Shown here piece by piece: positions 11,795 through 21,988 of a stretch of 64,000 bases of DNA (positions within the stretch are counted from its first letter, which is position 1; the number at the start of each line of letters is the position of its first letter). The position numbers were made by a program, and so were the translations under genes. This stretch comes from Saposhnikovia divaricata (Eukaryota; Streptophyta; Magnoliopsida; Apiales; Apiaceae). The notes under the pieces are model-generated. The model ran no database searches. It saw only the letters and a list, made by a program, of their open reading frames with translations, and had not been told where the DNA came from. The stretch spans positions 118,908,046 to 118,972,045 of the forward strand of contig CM071600.1 in the NCBI GenBank assembly GCA_036435485.1. The letters run 5' to 3'.

Positions 11795-11877
11795 CGGATG
11801 GATTCAAAAACATTTCTTTTTTCTTTTTTTCTTTTTTTCTTTTTTTTTGTTTCGGATGGATTCAAAAACATTTCTTT
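11795..11877. repeat. Direct repeat of about 24 bp flanking a T-rich tract
   Basis: A segment starting CGGATGGATTCAAAAACA occurs at 11795-11818 and again from 11853. About 34 bp of T with scattered C separates the copies. It looks like a target duplication around an inserted poly(A) tail (poly T on this strand) without a body, or a slippage duplication. Confidence 0.6.
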
Positions 11878-12001
11878 AGGAAAACACAAAATAAATTTTG
11901 GACGCACAGCTCATAAAATTTTATAGAAATACTTTCACATATGTTAAAAGTTTAATTACAAAAAATGTTTAATTTATTTTAGAGAAACACGTGTTGTCAA
12001 T

Positions 12002-12714
12002 TAGATCAGGCAATTCGGATAATCGGATCGGTTTCGGATCGGATCAATCTCGGATCGGATCAATTTTCGATTATGATATATTTGAACAGAATTCGGATCG
12101 GATCGGATCTGATTTGGTTCGGATCTAATTCGGATTAAATTCGGATGAAATTTGGATTGAGGTTGGATGAAATTCGGTTCGGATCAGATATGGTTCGGAT
12201 CCTTTCGGATCATCTTTCATTCGTTATTTTAATTTAAAAAGTACCTTATTATTAAATATTGTATTTCTAGTATAAAATTATGTACTTATTCAAAAAAAAT
12301 GATTAAATAATTATGATATGTTTGATATAAAATTATTTTAAAAGTGCATCTTGCGTATGAATGGATAAATATTGAATGAAATGTGCGGTAATGTATACAG
12401 CCTATTCGTTATAACCCGTCAAAATTATAACAACTACTTAATTCATCATTTTTAATTCGGATCTAAATTGGATCCAGTATTTCGAGTCATATTCGGTTTG
12501 GATAATTTTTTATTCGATTTTGGTCAGTTCCTGGTCATAATCGGGTCTAGTATTTCGGATGATTTTCGGTTAAATTTTCGGTTCGAATATTTTCGAATTG
12601 GATCAAATTGATTTTTGGATAATTATCGAATTTTCCAATTTGGATACAAATTCGAATTCGATTCCATGAATTTCGGTCCAGTTCTTCGGATCCAGATCCA
12701 TTTTGTCAGCTCTA
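12002..12714. mobile_element. hAT-like non-autonomous transposon (hAT-1), CGGATC-rich
   Basis: A perfect 8-bp TSD, TTGTCAAT, lies at 11994-12001 and 12715-12722. The terminal inverted repeats are short: TAGATCAGGCAA at the left and TAGAGCTGACAA (reverse complement) at the right. An 8-bp TSD with a TAG-type end is characteristic of hAT elements. Both arms are packed with CGGATC and TTCGGAT variants in both orientations, and the centre is AT-rich. There is no transposase, so it depends on one elsewhere. The dense arm motifs may be subterminal transposase-binding sites, as known for Ac. Confidence 0.8.
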
Positions 12715-12809
12715 TTGTCAATGTCCCTTATACATATATAGTAGTCAAATTATTGTGATAAAAGAAACGAGAATGACATCATTAAATTAAATAGATCTTT
12801 ACTAAACTA

Positions 12810-13044
12810 TTCCCTCCGTCCCAAATCTTTTGTCCTGTTTGACTTTTAATTGTTAAATTGATCAAATTTTTACCATATATTACATATATAAAATATATGA
12901 AAATTATGATAAAAATTATATCATTAGAAAGTACATTTAATTTACTTTAATATGTATTTTTCAAATTTTGTAAACTATAAAAGAATGATAGATCAATTTA
13001 ATCATAAAAAATTAAATAGGACAAAAGATTTGGGATAAAAGGAA
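12810..13044. mobile_element. Stowaway-type MITE
   Basis: The left end, TTCCCTCCGTCCCAAATC, is mirrored by TTCCTTTTATCCCAAATC at the right, flanked by TA dinucleotides (12808-12809 and 13045-13046). The CTCCGTCC end and TA target are typical of Tc1/mariner-derived Stowaway MITEs. It is 235 bp, with no coding capacity. Confidence 0.85.
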
Positions 13045-13296
13045 TATTAAAGCATTCGTTTGGGTATACAGAACTACATATATCGAATTTATGAAAAATC
13101 CGATTGACTTCATTATTGTCCAACAAAGGGGAGCAGGTGCGTTTGTATTTTACCCGTAATTATAATTTGAAGTTCGAGAAGCCTGACCTGCTTTTTTGAA
13201 TTATCTGAAAGGAAAAGTCAATTACAAAGATCCACCGATTTGTATCCAAATTGTATATTCTCAAATATTTAATAGTAATAATTTTTATGAACGTAT

Positions 13297-14323
13297 TGTT
13301 ATGCCCAAAATTCGGTTCGAGTATTCTAAAATAGATCCGGGTCAGATACGGGTTTAATTTGAGGATTTTCATGATAAATTAGGGTTTTGGCATAGATTGA
13401 AGAAACCAGGCCGCGCCCTCACTTTCCTTATAGGGAGGGCGCGCCCTAATTGATACTTCCATATCAGAGATTTCTACTCAAGCTGGAATTCTACTCAAGA
13501 TGGAATTCTACTCAAGTTTTTATAGTTTTTAATGAAGGATTCTACTTAAGCTTGGATTCCACTCAAGCTTGGATTCCACTCAGGCTTAAATTCCAATAGA
13601 TATTGAAGAATTCCCTCCTGTCGTATCTCAGGAGGGGGATGTCCGTCGCAGAAGGCCTCCAGGGGTTTACCTGGATATAAGGACCCTTCTTAGACACTAA
13701 GGGCGCGCCCTAAGGTGGAAAGATGGGGACTTTCTGGTGTGTGCTTTGGGAGCTCTGTTCCTGTAGCCAATGGGCGCGCTCTCATTGGGGAACTTTGGAG
13801 TAATCCTGCACTTTGCACCCAAAAGCTCCGGATCACCTGTCCTGCTATCTGGTGGGTGCTTCTCATTCGGGGGACAGGGATGCGTTCTGCACTTGGGGTA
13901 AACCACGGCTATACCTGCATCCTTGAAATCAAGAAATAGCGGTAGCGGATAGGACTAGTCCTCGACGGGGGAAGTTTCCTTATCCGTGAAGTCTTGAGAT
14001 CTTGGATGAGCCTTGGGCCTTTGTGGTTAGGCCTCATAGTAGAACATTCCGGAAGCTAGACCGACAATCCAAGCCCAATTGGGTTTCTTGCTCTCCAAGA
14101 ACTACGTGGGCTTGATCCTCTATAAATACAGAGGTACGTAGGCAAATTGAGGGGGATGGAAGCGAAGAGCTACGAGCCACCACCAATAACCCTCTCAATC
14201 TCAGCCCCCAATTCATCACAACCACCACACTCCGGCGAATTATCCGGCGAAGAACCACCATCATAGATCTTGATTCCGGCGACAGACCTCAAACTTTGTT
14301 GTTACCAAATTCCTCCGTCAACA
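13297..14323 (+). mobile_element. 5' LTR of Tat-N
   Basis: TGTTATGCCC...CCGTCAACA, 1027 bp. The TATA box TATAAATA is at 14121-14128. It includes near-tandem copies of GGAATTCTACTCAAG between about 13475 and 13590 and several GGCGCGCC palindromes. The small open frames within it are duplicated exactly in the 3' LTR and are not genes. Confidence 0.95.
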
Positions 14324-14326
14324 AAT

Positions 14327-14344
14327 TGGCGCTAGAAGGAGGGG
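14327..14344 (+). other. Primer binding site of Tat-N
   Basis: TGGCGCTAGAAGGAGGGG begins three bases after the LTR end. A TGGCGC start is usual for plant Tat and Athila elements; I have not identified the tRNA. Confidence 0.7.
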
Positions 14345-15663
14345 TGCTGATTAAGATCATAATCCAAGGAGGATGGATTTCTCACCACGATGAAGGTTCT
14401 TAAGAAACGACAAGCAAGATCTAAGGAATAGCCCTCGATAGGGTTGCAGATCTGCAGCAACGGAGAAGATCCAAGGATGGCGATTTCTGGTAGGGGGGTC
14501 GAACAAGATCTGAAGGTGAACTGATTTTTAGGCTGCTGCTGCAAAAAGATGGTTCCGGTTATCTCGAAGGCGGTGATTTCCGATCAGCAGCTTTGAACTA
14601 AGTTTTTCAAGGGGAGATTCCGAATATGATTCAAGGAAGGATGTTCTAAGAAAGAGACGCAATTATCGAGATCTCGTCCTCATCACGGAGGGCGCGCCCT
14701 CACTATCAGGATGCATCCTCAAGAAATCTGAGGGCGCGCCCTAAGGGTGGTATCCAAGGTTCAGATGATTTCCAACAAGTTATGGGAGAATTCAATGACT
14801 AAACACGCCCTCATCTCCAGGATGCCTCCTCCAGGTTACGATTCTCATCATGGTTTGAAGATATGGTCTCAAGTATGGCTTAATTGATGATGGGTCATCG
14901 ATCTTGGAGTTAAAATATATGAAAATTCGTATGTATTGTGCTGCACGTGCTACCTACACTATTTGGGTCATATCTTGAGTTCTAGAAGTCTGATTTGGAC
15001 GATTTTATAGCCCACGCGAAGCTTATTAAATTCTCGTTAACCCAAAGGTGTTACCATCAGAAGAATTTGGCTGGAATCAGTCCGAAATTGGAGAAGAAGG
15101 ACAACTACAATTTTTAATAAAGAATTCTACTTGGTTTAGGAAACCTATTGGTAATTGGTTTAGGATGAAATCCACATCCTATTCTAAGAAGAAGGTTATG
15201 GTGAAAGTTAGCACGGGAGAAAGTTGGGATGCAAACACATGAAGATGGAGTCTTACGTATATGAGACACAATTATCAGGAGTTGCATCTTTATCTCAAGG
15301 GGCGCCTACCAGTATTCTACTTTCAAGTGGAGAAATACATGAAGCTGCATATTCATCTTTTATCATCTCTGACAGGACATGCTCACATGAAGGAGGTTGC
15401 GTCAATAGAAGCCTCAAAGATTTTATAAAAAGGTGCCGCATCTCTTATCAAGGGCGCACTGCCAAGGCGCGCCACAAGGCGCACCCATGGAAGATGATAT
15501 AGAAGAGAAAGCTGCAAATGGTGGGTTTTGTTAATTCAAGCAGAGCATTCCTCAAAAGATTATTAAGAAGCGCGCCTTCCCCTGACTGGGCGCGCCTCCA
15601 GGTAATATCCAACCTCTATATTATTTTGCTCTATATATTTATTGCATGTATAAAGTTACAGGG

Positions 15664-15915
15664 ATTTACTTGATTAGAAGGCCTACAGGGGTTTGCCTGG
15701 TGAGAAGGCCTACAGGGGTTTGCCTGGTGAGAAGGCCTACATGGGTTTGCTTGGCCAGAAGAAAGGGGAACACTTGGAATCGAGGCCCCGTGATCCACAG
15801 CGCGTGCCCCCTGATTACAGGTCGAGGCCCCTTGGACATGAGCGAGCCCTTCCTCAAGGTCGTGGTCCACAGCGCGCGCCCCCTGATTACAGGTCGAGGC
15901 CCCTTGGACACGAGA
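15664..15915. repeat. Short direct repeats inside Tat-N
   Basis: A unit of about 30 bp (AGAAGGCCTACAGGGGTTTG) occurs three times at about 15675-15760. A unit of about 70 bp (GCCCCCTGATTACAGGTCGA and flanks) occurs twice at about 15797-15915, with a degenerate third copy near 16325. Both lie in the leader. Confidence 0.8.
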
Positions 15916-16632
15916 TAGCCCTGCTTTGAGATTTTGTTGGAAGAGAATGAAGCCGAAGATGTAGGAATGACGTTGACAAGCCTAATCACCAAAGTGAGGA
16001 ATAGCCCTTGACATATTGCTGAGGGCGCGCCCTCATGAAAGGCCCTACATTTGTTCTCTTGGTTTCTTGTAGTGCAACTAGTGGAAGAGAGGGTGAGAAT
16101 CCTCAACCTAAGGGAAATGCTCTACATCAAGACTTAGCTTCAAGAAAATGCTCCAACATAGGAAGCGCCCTCAAGGAATTCTCCCTCAGAGGATCTTTCT
16201 GGTTAGGCCGCGCCCTCAAAGAAAGATGCAAATTCTCAAGCGGACTCCAGTATATACGAGGATAATTTACTACTTGGACTCCAGAAGGAAAAAAGCTGTT
16301 GAGTTGTGGCCCCACGAACCATAGTGTGTGCCCCCTGATCATTAGGTTGAGGCCCCAAGGTCATGAGTGAGCCCCTCTACCCAAGAATGATATTCATCCG
16401 GACTAGAAGAGACTTTGTCATTGCCCTCATCCATATAGGGCGCGCCCTAAGCAACAGGGCGCGTCCTCAGCAACTCCAACGGCTCTCTCTTAAAATTCCC
16501 CTCTTGGGATGCCTCTTTAGAGATGCTTATTTAAGGAATGATATTCTGATGCTGGGGGGTAGTATTGATGCACCTCCCTAGCCATACGTATACATGTATT
16601 TCATGATAATTTGTGTGAACAGCGGAATACCC

Positions 16633-16800
16633 TTACGGGGATGCCTCTTCGTGAGATGCCTTTCATAGGATGCCTCCTTGTGAGATGCCTCTTCATGAGA
16701 TGCCCTTTGTTGGATGCCTCATAGTGAGATGCCTCTTCGAGAGATGTTATTCATAGGATGCCTCATTTTGAGATGCCACTTCATGGGATGAGATTTGAAG
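16633..16800. repeat. GATGCCTC array in Tat-N
   Basis: About ten imperfect units based on GGATGCCTCTTCRTGA follow one another at roughly 15-20 bp spacing. Isolated copies also occur near 14710, 14821 and 16509, so the motif spread beyond the array. Confidence 0.8.
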
Positions 16801-17215
16801 TAGCCCGTGACCGGAGAATGCACTCTTTCTACCAGAAATTGATTGAAGTAGAACAATGCCAGAATAGTAGACTACAAGGTAAATTAATTACCTCCTAGTC
16901 TAGGGGGTAGTCCATGTACACTTTCCCTAGCCTTAGTTGAGTGAAATTTTCAACTTTTTCGAGATTACAAGATTATGCTTGTAGGGCGCGCCCCGAAGGG
17001 TGAGTTTGAATAGTTCTCGTCAATGGAGGATGCGCCCTTGAGTAGAAGATTCGATGCGGAAATTTTTCTTGTAAGCATGCAAGCTTTCCATCTTTTGAGG
17101 ACGCGCCTTCTATCACCACATCCTTTTGAAGCTCTAGTGCAATTCTCTTAGATTTGATGGATTCAGCCTCCGAACTCTAAAGTCATAAATCCACTTGACA
17201 GTATCTTGATCAAAT

Positions 17216-18500
17216 TTGGATATGTCTCACAATCAAGGTGGAGGTTCTCATGAGGAAAATGGTTATGATTTTGAAGATAGCTTGGGGGTAATCAAGCTCG
17301 TCACGAAGCTTATATTTCGGAAGAGATCCCTGATCCCCCACACTATTGTGGAAATCCGGCTACCGGTGGACAACTGCCCATTCTTATTAGCAACGTGGAG
17401 TTGATGGAGCAGTTATATCATATGGGTACTACCATAAATAACTTCGGGGCAAGATTGGATTCAGTGGAGCAAGAGCAAGGAAGTAGGAGAAAATCTCGGA
17501 GTATTCCACGAAATCACCGTCGAACAGGGAAAGCTTTTCAAGTTGAGGAAAGCTCTCGAAGAGGTAATTCTCACACAACTTAATGTCGGAGTTCCAGGAA
17601 ATGCTCAGACAACAACTCAACCTTCACCCTTGGGGGGTACTCAAAACAACTATGCCACCAAATAGTCAAAATATTCCAGGTGTGGGCATTTTTAAAGTCG
17701 TCGACTTGAAGAGGCTTCTTTCTCACTTGGATGGAGGAAGGATATCTGCTACGGCACAAACTCCTTCTCCACTTTCAACAGAGGTTAGAGAGGCACAGCT
17801 CCCTACAGGATATAGATCTATGACCAATGATCTACGTTTTCATGAAAATGCAGACCCTGTGGAATTCTTAGGATGTTTTGACATTGAGATGGATGTTTAC
17901 CAAGTAACTGACTTGGATAGATGTCATCTGCTGGCAACTACTTTCAGTGAGAATGCTTAGCAATGGTTTCAAAAGCTTGGATCTGGAGTAATTACCTATT
18001 GAGCAATCCTTGGTAGAAAATCGGAAGACAGAAGCTCAGGTAATGCTAAGGGGAAGATTACAAGTCCTGTATATCGTATTGGAATCAGCACTAACGGAAT
18101 GGGGAACTTCAGATACGTATTCTTATGATCGAAGGACAAATAATTACATTCCCTTGGCGGCTTCAGTTGAACACATCTTTGAGGTGAACAAGAATAAAGG
18201 GCTTTTTAAGCGGACTCCTCTATCTGCCTGGTAAAGCAAGGATAAGAAGAAGCACTGAGAGTACTATGAGTCGACAAGTCACAATACTCATGAATGTCGT
18301 CAGCTGAAGGATAAAATTGAAGATCTGATCAAGGAAGGATACTTGACCGATTGGATTGTCAGAGAAGTCAAGAAGCATAAGGAGAATCCTGAGGAGAACG
18401 GAGGGCGTGCCCTCCGTAATGAAGACATGCCTGAAGAGAAGAAGTTTGTTAAAGAGGGAAGTATCTACACTATCTTTGGAAGACAACACTTGGGGGGTGA
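17216..18500 (+). pseudogene. Tat-N gag remnant
   Basis: Pieces in different frames resemble Tat-type gag. From 17583, PTGYRSMTNDLRFHENADPV and the following DPVEFLGCFDIEM match the gag core, which stops at 17958 just before QWF. A later piece near 18265-18350 (YYESTSHNTHECRQLKDKI) is the degenerate zinc motif, followed by DLIKEGYLTDWI as in other Tat gags. Several stops and frame changes interrupt it, so no full gag can be made. Confidence 0.75.
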
Positions 18501-18525
18501 TAATAAAAATGCTTTGGAAAGATAT

Positions 18526-19541
18526 GCTTGAGAGGCAAGATATACCTCTCACCGATATGAATAGCTTGGGGTTAAGGCCGCCCAAATTGTTCAAGGGAAA
18601 GTGTGCGGATATCACTTTTACTGAGGAAGAATCTAAATGGGTACACCATCCACACAATGATGCTCTGGTGGTGGCAATCCAGATTGGATCCAAGAATGTG
18701 CATCGGGTTTTTGTCGACAATGGGAATTCGGTGAATATCTTATACTATGGCACTTACAAGAAGTTGGGACTTCTGGATAAGGATATGATTCCAGACAATG
18801 GATGGATTTATGGTTTTTCGGGTGAGTCTGTGAAAGTTATGGGAACTATCAAGCTACCGGTAACTCTTGGGGAAGGAGCTCTTTCTGTGACTCAAATGAT
18901 GGATTTTATGATTTTGGATGTGGAATCATCGCACAATGCTTTGGTAGGGCGCCCTTTGTTGAAGGAAATGAAGGTTGTGACTTCTATTTACCATCTTGCA
19001 ATGAAATTTCCAACACCCAATGGAGTAGGAACTATTCGAGGATCCCAGCATGATTCGAGGGATTGTTATCATAAGGCAATCAAAGGGTTTAGAATACAAC
19101 GAGATAGAGGGCGCGCCCTCAGTGAAAGTAATTCCTTATCTTGTCCAAAAAGCAAAAGAGGAAGCGCCCCCTATCAGGGCGCGCCTTGGGAAATTGCATA
19201 AGGAAAGTGCCCCAGTTCTTGGTGATCTTCAAGAAGGGATTCTGGAAGAGGTTGAGGAAGATTCGGAGGACGTCATCTCCATCAATCTTAGAGGTGAGCA
19301 AGTTGAAGGTAGGCGGATGTTGCTTGAAGGCTTGCTGCATACCCTTGTTGAGGAAGACTTCCCTCTAAAAGAGGACGTGCCCTCCAAGGATGGTGCCATG
19401 ATTGAAGACCCTCGAAGTCTTGATTTTGATATTGATCTAAGAATGCCTCAATCGGTGGAAAAGACAGATTCGACAGAAGATACAATCTCAATGTTGGTGG
19501 ATGCTAGAGATTCAAGTAAAATTTTGAAGGTCGGTTCTTAG
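18526..19541 (+). pseudogene. Tat-N aspartic protease region
   Basis: An open stretch, mainly 18526-19201, contains VFVDNGNSVNILYYGTYKKL, the Tat-type protease active site. The usual D-[TES]-G reads D-N-G here. ALVGRPLLKEMKVVTSIYHL follows, as expected. Beyond about 19080 the frame runs into GGGCGCGCCC repeats, which it translates as GRAL- and EGAP-type peptides. The open frame ends at 19541, before the reverse transcriptase remnant. Confidence 0.75.
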
Positions 19542-19599
19542 TTGAATTCTGAGTAGAGAGATATGCTCACAAGCTTTCTTTTGACAAATTGAGATGTTT

Positions 19600-20117
19600 T
19601 TGCATTGGAGTCATGCTAGTATGGTGGACATCGACCCAAAGGTCATGTGTCATCACTTGAATATAAATCCTGACAGGAAGGGTATTAGGCAGAAGTGACG
19701 CCCAGTAATTGGGGAAAGAGCTATTGCATTGAAGGAAGAAGTTGATAAATTGTTAAACGTTGGCTTGATTAAAGAGTTTTACTACCGGAGTGGCTGGCTA
19801 ACCAGGTTCTCGTTATGAAGCTTAATGGGAAATAGAGGACTTGTGTAGATTTCACTAATATAAACAAAGGCTTGCCCAAAGGATAGTTTTCCTCTTCCTC
19901 GGATTGGTCTGTTGGAAGATATGCAACAGCACATGTTCTCTTAAGTTTCATGAACGCTTATTCGGGTTATAATTAGATTTCCATGTATGCACCTGATCAA
20001 GAGCACACCTTTTTCATCACAGATAGAGGATTATACTGTTACATTGGAATGCCCTTTGGCTTGATTAATGCAGAGGGAACTTGAAAAGACCATGGAAGTG
20101 TATGTGGATGATAGTTG
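19600..20117 (+). pseudogene. Tat-N reverse transcriptase fragment
   Basis: Broken frames give VDKLLNVGLIKEF, then a decayed TDLNKACPKDSFPLPRI block, and end at VYVDDS near 20115. Multiple stops are present and the motif order is compressed (the FxDAFSGY region directly precedes degraded sequence), so internal deletions have occurred. No RNase H or integrase follows. Confidence 0.75.
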
Positions 20118-20441
20118 AAGGGGTCCGTACGTCATAATATCATAAGGCACACCCTCTGTAAATATATATATTTAGCTTTAGGGCAAGCTCGGTGAGAGGT
20201 TTACACGTGCATAATATCTCTTGTTTCTTACGCCGAGTTAGCTCATGTAAACTTAGAGATGTTGTGCATTTGTGTTATTCCTCTACGAAGAAGCCAAAAT
20301 TAGAGATGGATGCAAAAGCTTAGAGATGTGGATTGAAGAATTTCAGGACGCGCCCTGGAGGAGAAAAGCTACATAAATTTTGGGTTTTTTTAGGAAAATT
20401 CCATATAACATCTCTGATTTCATATGGAATTGGGGGGTAGT

Positions 20442-21468
20442 TGTTATGCCCAAAATTCGGTTCGAGTATTCTAAAATAGATCCGGGTCAGATACGGGTTT
20501 AATTTGAGGATTTTCATGATAAATTAGGGTTTTGGCATAGATTGAAGAAACCAGGCCGCGCCCTCACTTTCCTTATAGGGAGGGCGCGCCCTAATTGATA
20601 CTTCCATATCAGAGATTTCTACTCAAGCTGGAATTCTACTCAAGATGGAATTCTACTCAAGTTTTTATAGTTTTTAATGAAGGATTCTACTTAAGCTTGG
20701 ATTCCACTCAAGCTTGGATTCCACTCAGGCTTAAATTCCAATAGATATTGAAGAATTCCCTCCTGTCGTATCTCAGGAGGGGGATGTCCGTCGCAGAAGG
20801 CCTCCAGGGGTTTACCTGGATATAAGGACCCTTCTTAGACACTAAGGGCGCGCCCTAAGGTGGAAAGATGGGGACTTTCTGGTGTGTGCTTTGGGAGCTC
20901 TGTTCCTGTAGCCAATGGGCGCGCTCTCATTGGGGAACTTTGGAGTAATCCTGCACTTTGCACCCAAAAGCTCCGGATCACCTGTCCTGCTATCTGGTGG
21001 GTGCTTCTCATTCGGGGGACAGGGATGCGTTCTGCACTTGGGGTAAACCACGGCTATACCTGCATCCTTGAAATCAAGAAATAGCGGTAGCGGATAGGAC
21101 TAGTCCTCGACGGGGGAAGTTTCCTTATCCGTGAAGTCTTGAGATCTTGGATGAGCCTTGGGCCTTTGTGGTTAGGCCTCATAGTAGAACATTCCGGAAG
21201 CTAGACCGACAATCCAAGCCCAACTGGGTTTCTTGCTCTCCAAGAACTACGTGGGCTTGATCCTCTATAAATACAGAGGTACGTAGGCAAATTGAGGGGG
21301 ATGGAAGCGAAGAGCTACGAGCCACCACCAATAACCCTCTCAATCTCAGCCCCCAATTCATCACAACCACCACACTCCGGCGAATTATCCGGCGAAGAAC
21401 CACCATCATAGATCTTGATTCCGGCGACAGACCTCAAACTTTGTTGTTACCAAATTCCTCCGTCAACA
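20442..21468 (+). mobile_element. 3' LTR of Tat-N
   Basis: 1027 bp, the same as the 5' LTR apart from one base that I can see. The TATA box is at 21266-21273. It is followed directly by the TSD, CGTAT. Confidence 0.95.
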
Positions 21469-21988
21469 CGTATATTCAAACATTTAGTTCAAAACGAGGT
21501 TCTCTACATTAAGGATCAAACACTCGAGCATATCTAATTCAGTATGAACTTAGAACTTCCGATAAATATAAAAATTACAATTACTACCAAGTAGCTAGAT
21601 TAAAATTTTCTACAGCTGTGATGCCTTTTTCTCAGTTTTTACCAACTTTAAATGGTTGATATTAAATTTGTTTTAAGTAAATACAGACCATGTCTGCGTT
21701 TCTTACATCCTCAGCGTAGAAAGTAATGCTGTTGCTTCTTTAATTAGAATTAGAATCATCATCCTATCTTTTACTTTTCCACTTCAATCTTGTACAAAAG
21801 AAATGATACCATCATTTTACTACAAAAAGAAGAAGCCTTCTCACTCATACAACCATCTGCTTTTAGTCAATCTTCTGCTTTTAGTCAATCTTCTGCTATA
21901 TTAACCTCATATGCTGAATTGCAACTTCGATATGTTCTCCCCGCGCCAGTTCTTCAAAAGTAGAGTTTGAAAGTTGAAACTATCTGTA

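Larger units (their letters stand above)
10445..11993. other. Intergenic region upstream of laccase
   Basis: AT-rich with no coding frame of note. It should contain the laccase promoter in its first few hundred bases. It also holds an (AT)n microsatellite and a T-rich tract within a direct repeat, listed separately. Confidence 0.5.
14345..17215 (+). other. Tat-N leader, non-coding and repeat-rich
   Basis: No convincing protein is encoded. The region is dense in GGGCGCGCCC and its variants (for example near 14690, 14732, 15466, 16024, 16440 and 16985) and in short direct repeats. Small open frames here translate repeat units. Confidence 0.7.
13297..21468 (+). mobile_element. Tat-N: full-length but defective Tat-type gypsy element
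   Basis: Two 1027-bp LTRs bound an 8.2-kb element flanked by a 5-bp TSD, CGTAT (13292-13296 and 21469-21473). A TGGCGC-type primer binding site follows the left LTR and a polypurine tract (AATTGGGGGGTAG, 20429-20441) precedes the right LTR. The interior holds gag and protease remnants and a decayed fragment of reverse transcriptase ending at YVDDS; I see no RNase H or integrase. The LTRs differ at one position that I can see (14079 T, 21224 C), so insertion was very recent although the genes are broken. It must have been moved by proteins of another element. Repeated GGGCGCGCCC palindromes run through LTRs and interior. It lies about 515 bp downstream of the DCD-kelch stop codon. Confidence 0.93.

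Noticed and set aside
13697..14264. Small frames duplicated at 20842-21409
   Set aside because: They are LTR sequence of Tat-N; identity reflects the young LTR pair, not gene duplication.
16633..16800. CRISPR-like appearance of spaced short repeats
   Set aside because: Units are imperfect, spacing is irregular, there are no unique spacers of constant length, and the host is a plant; this is a decayed tandem repeat.
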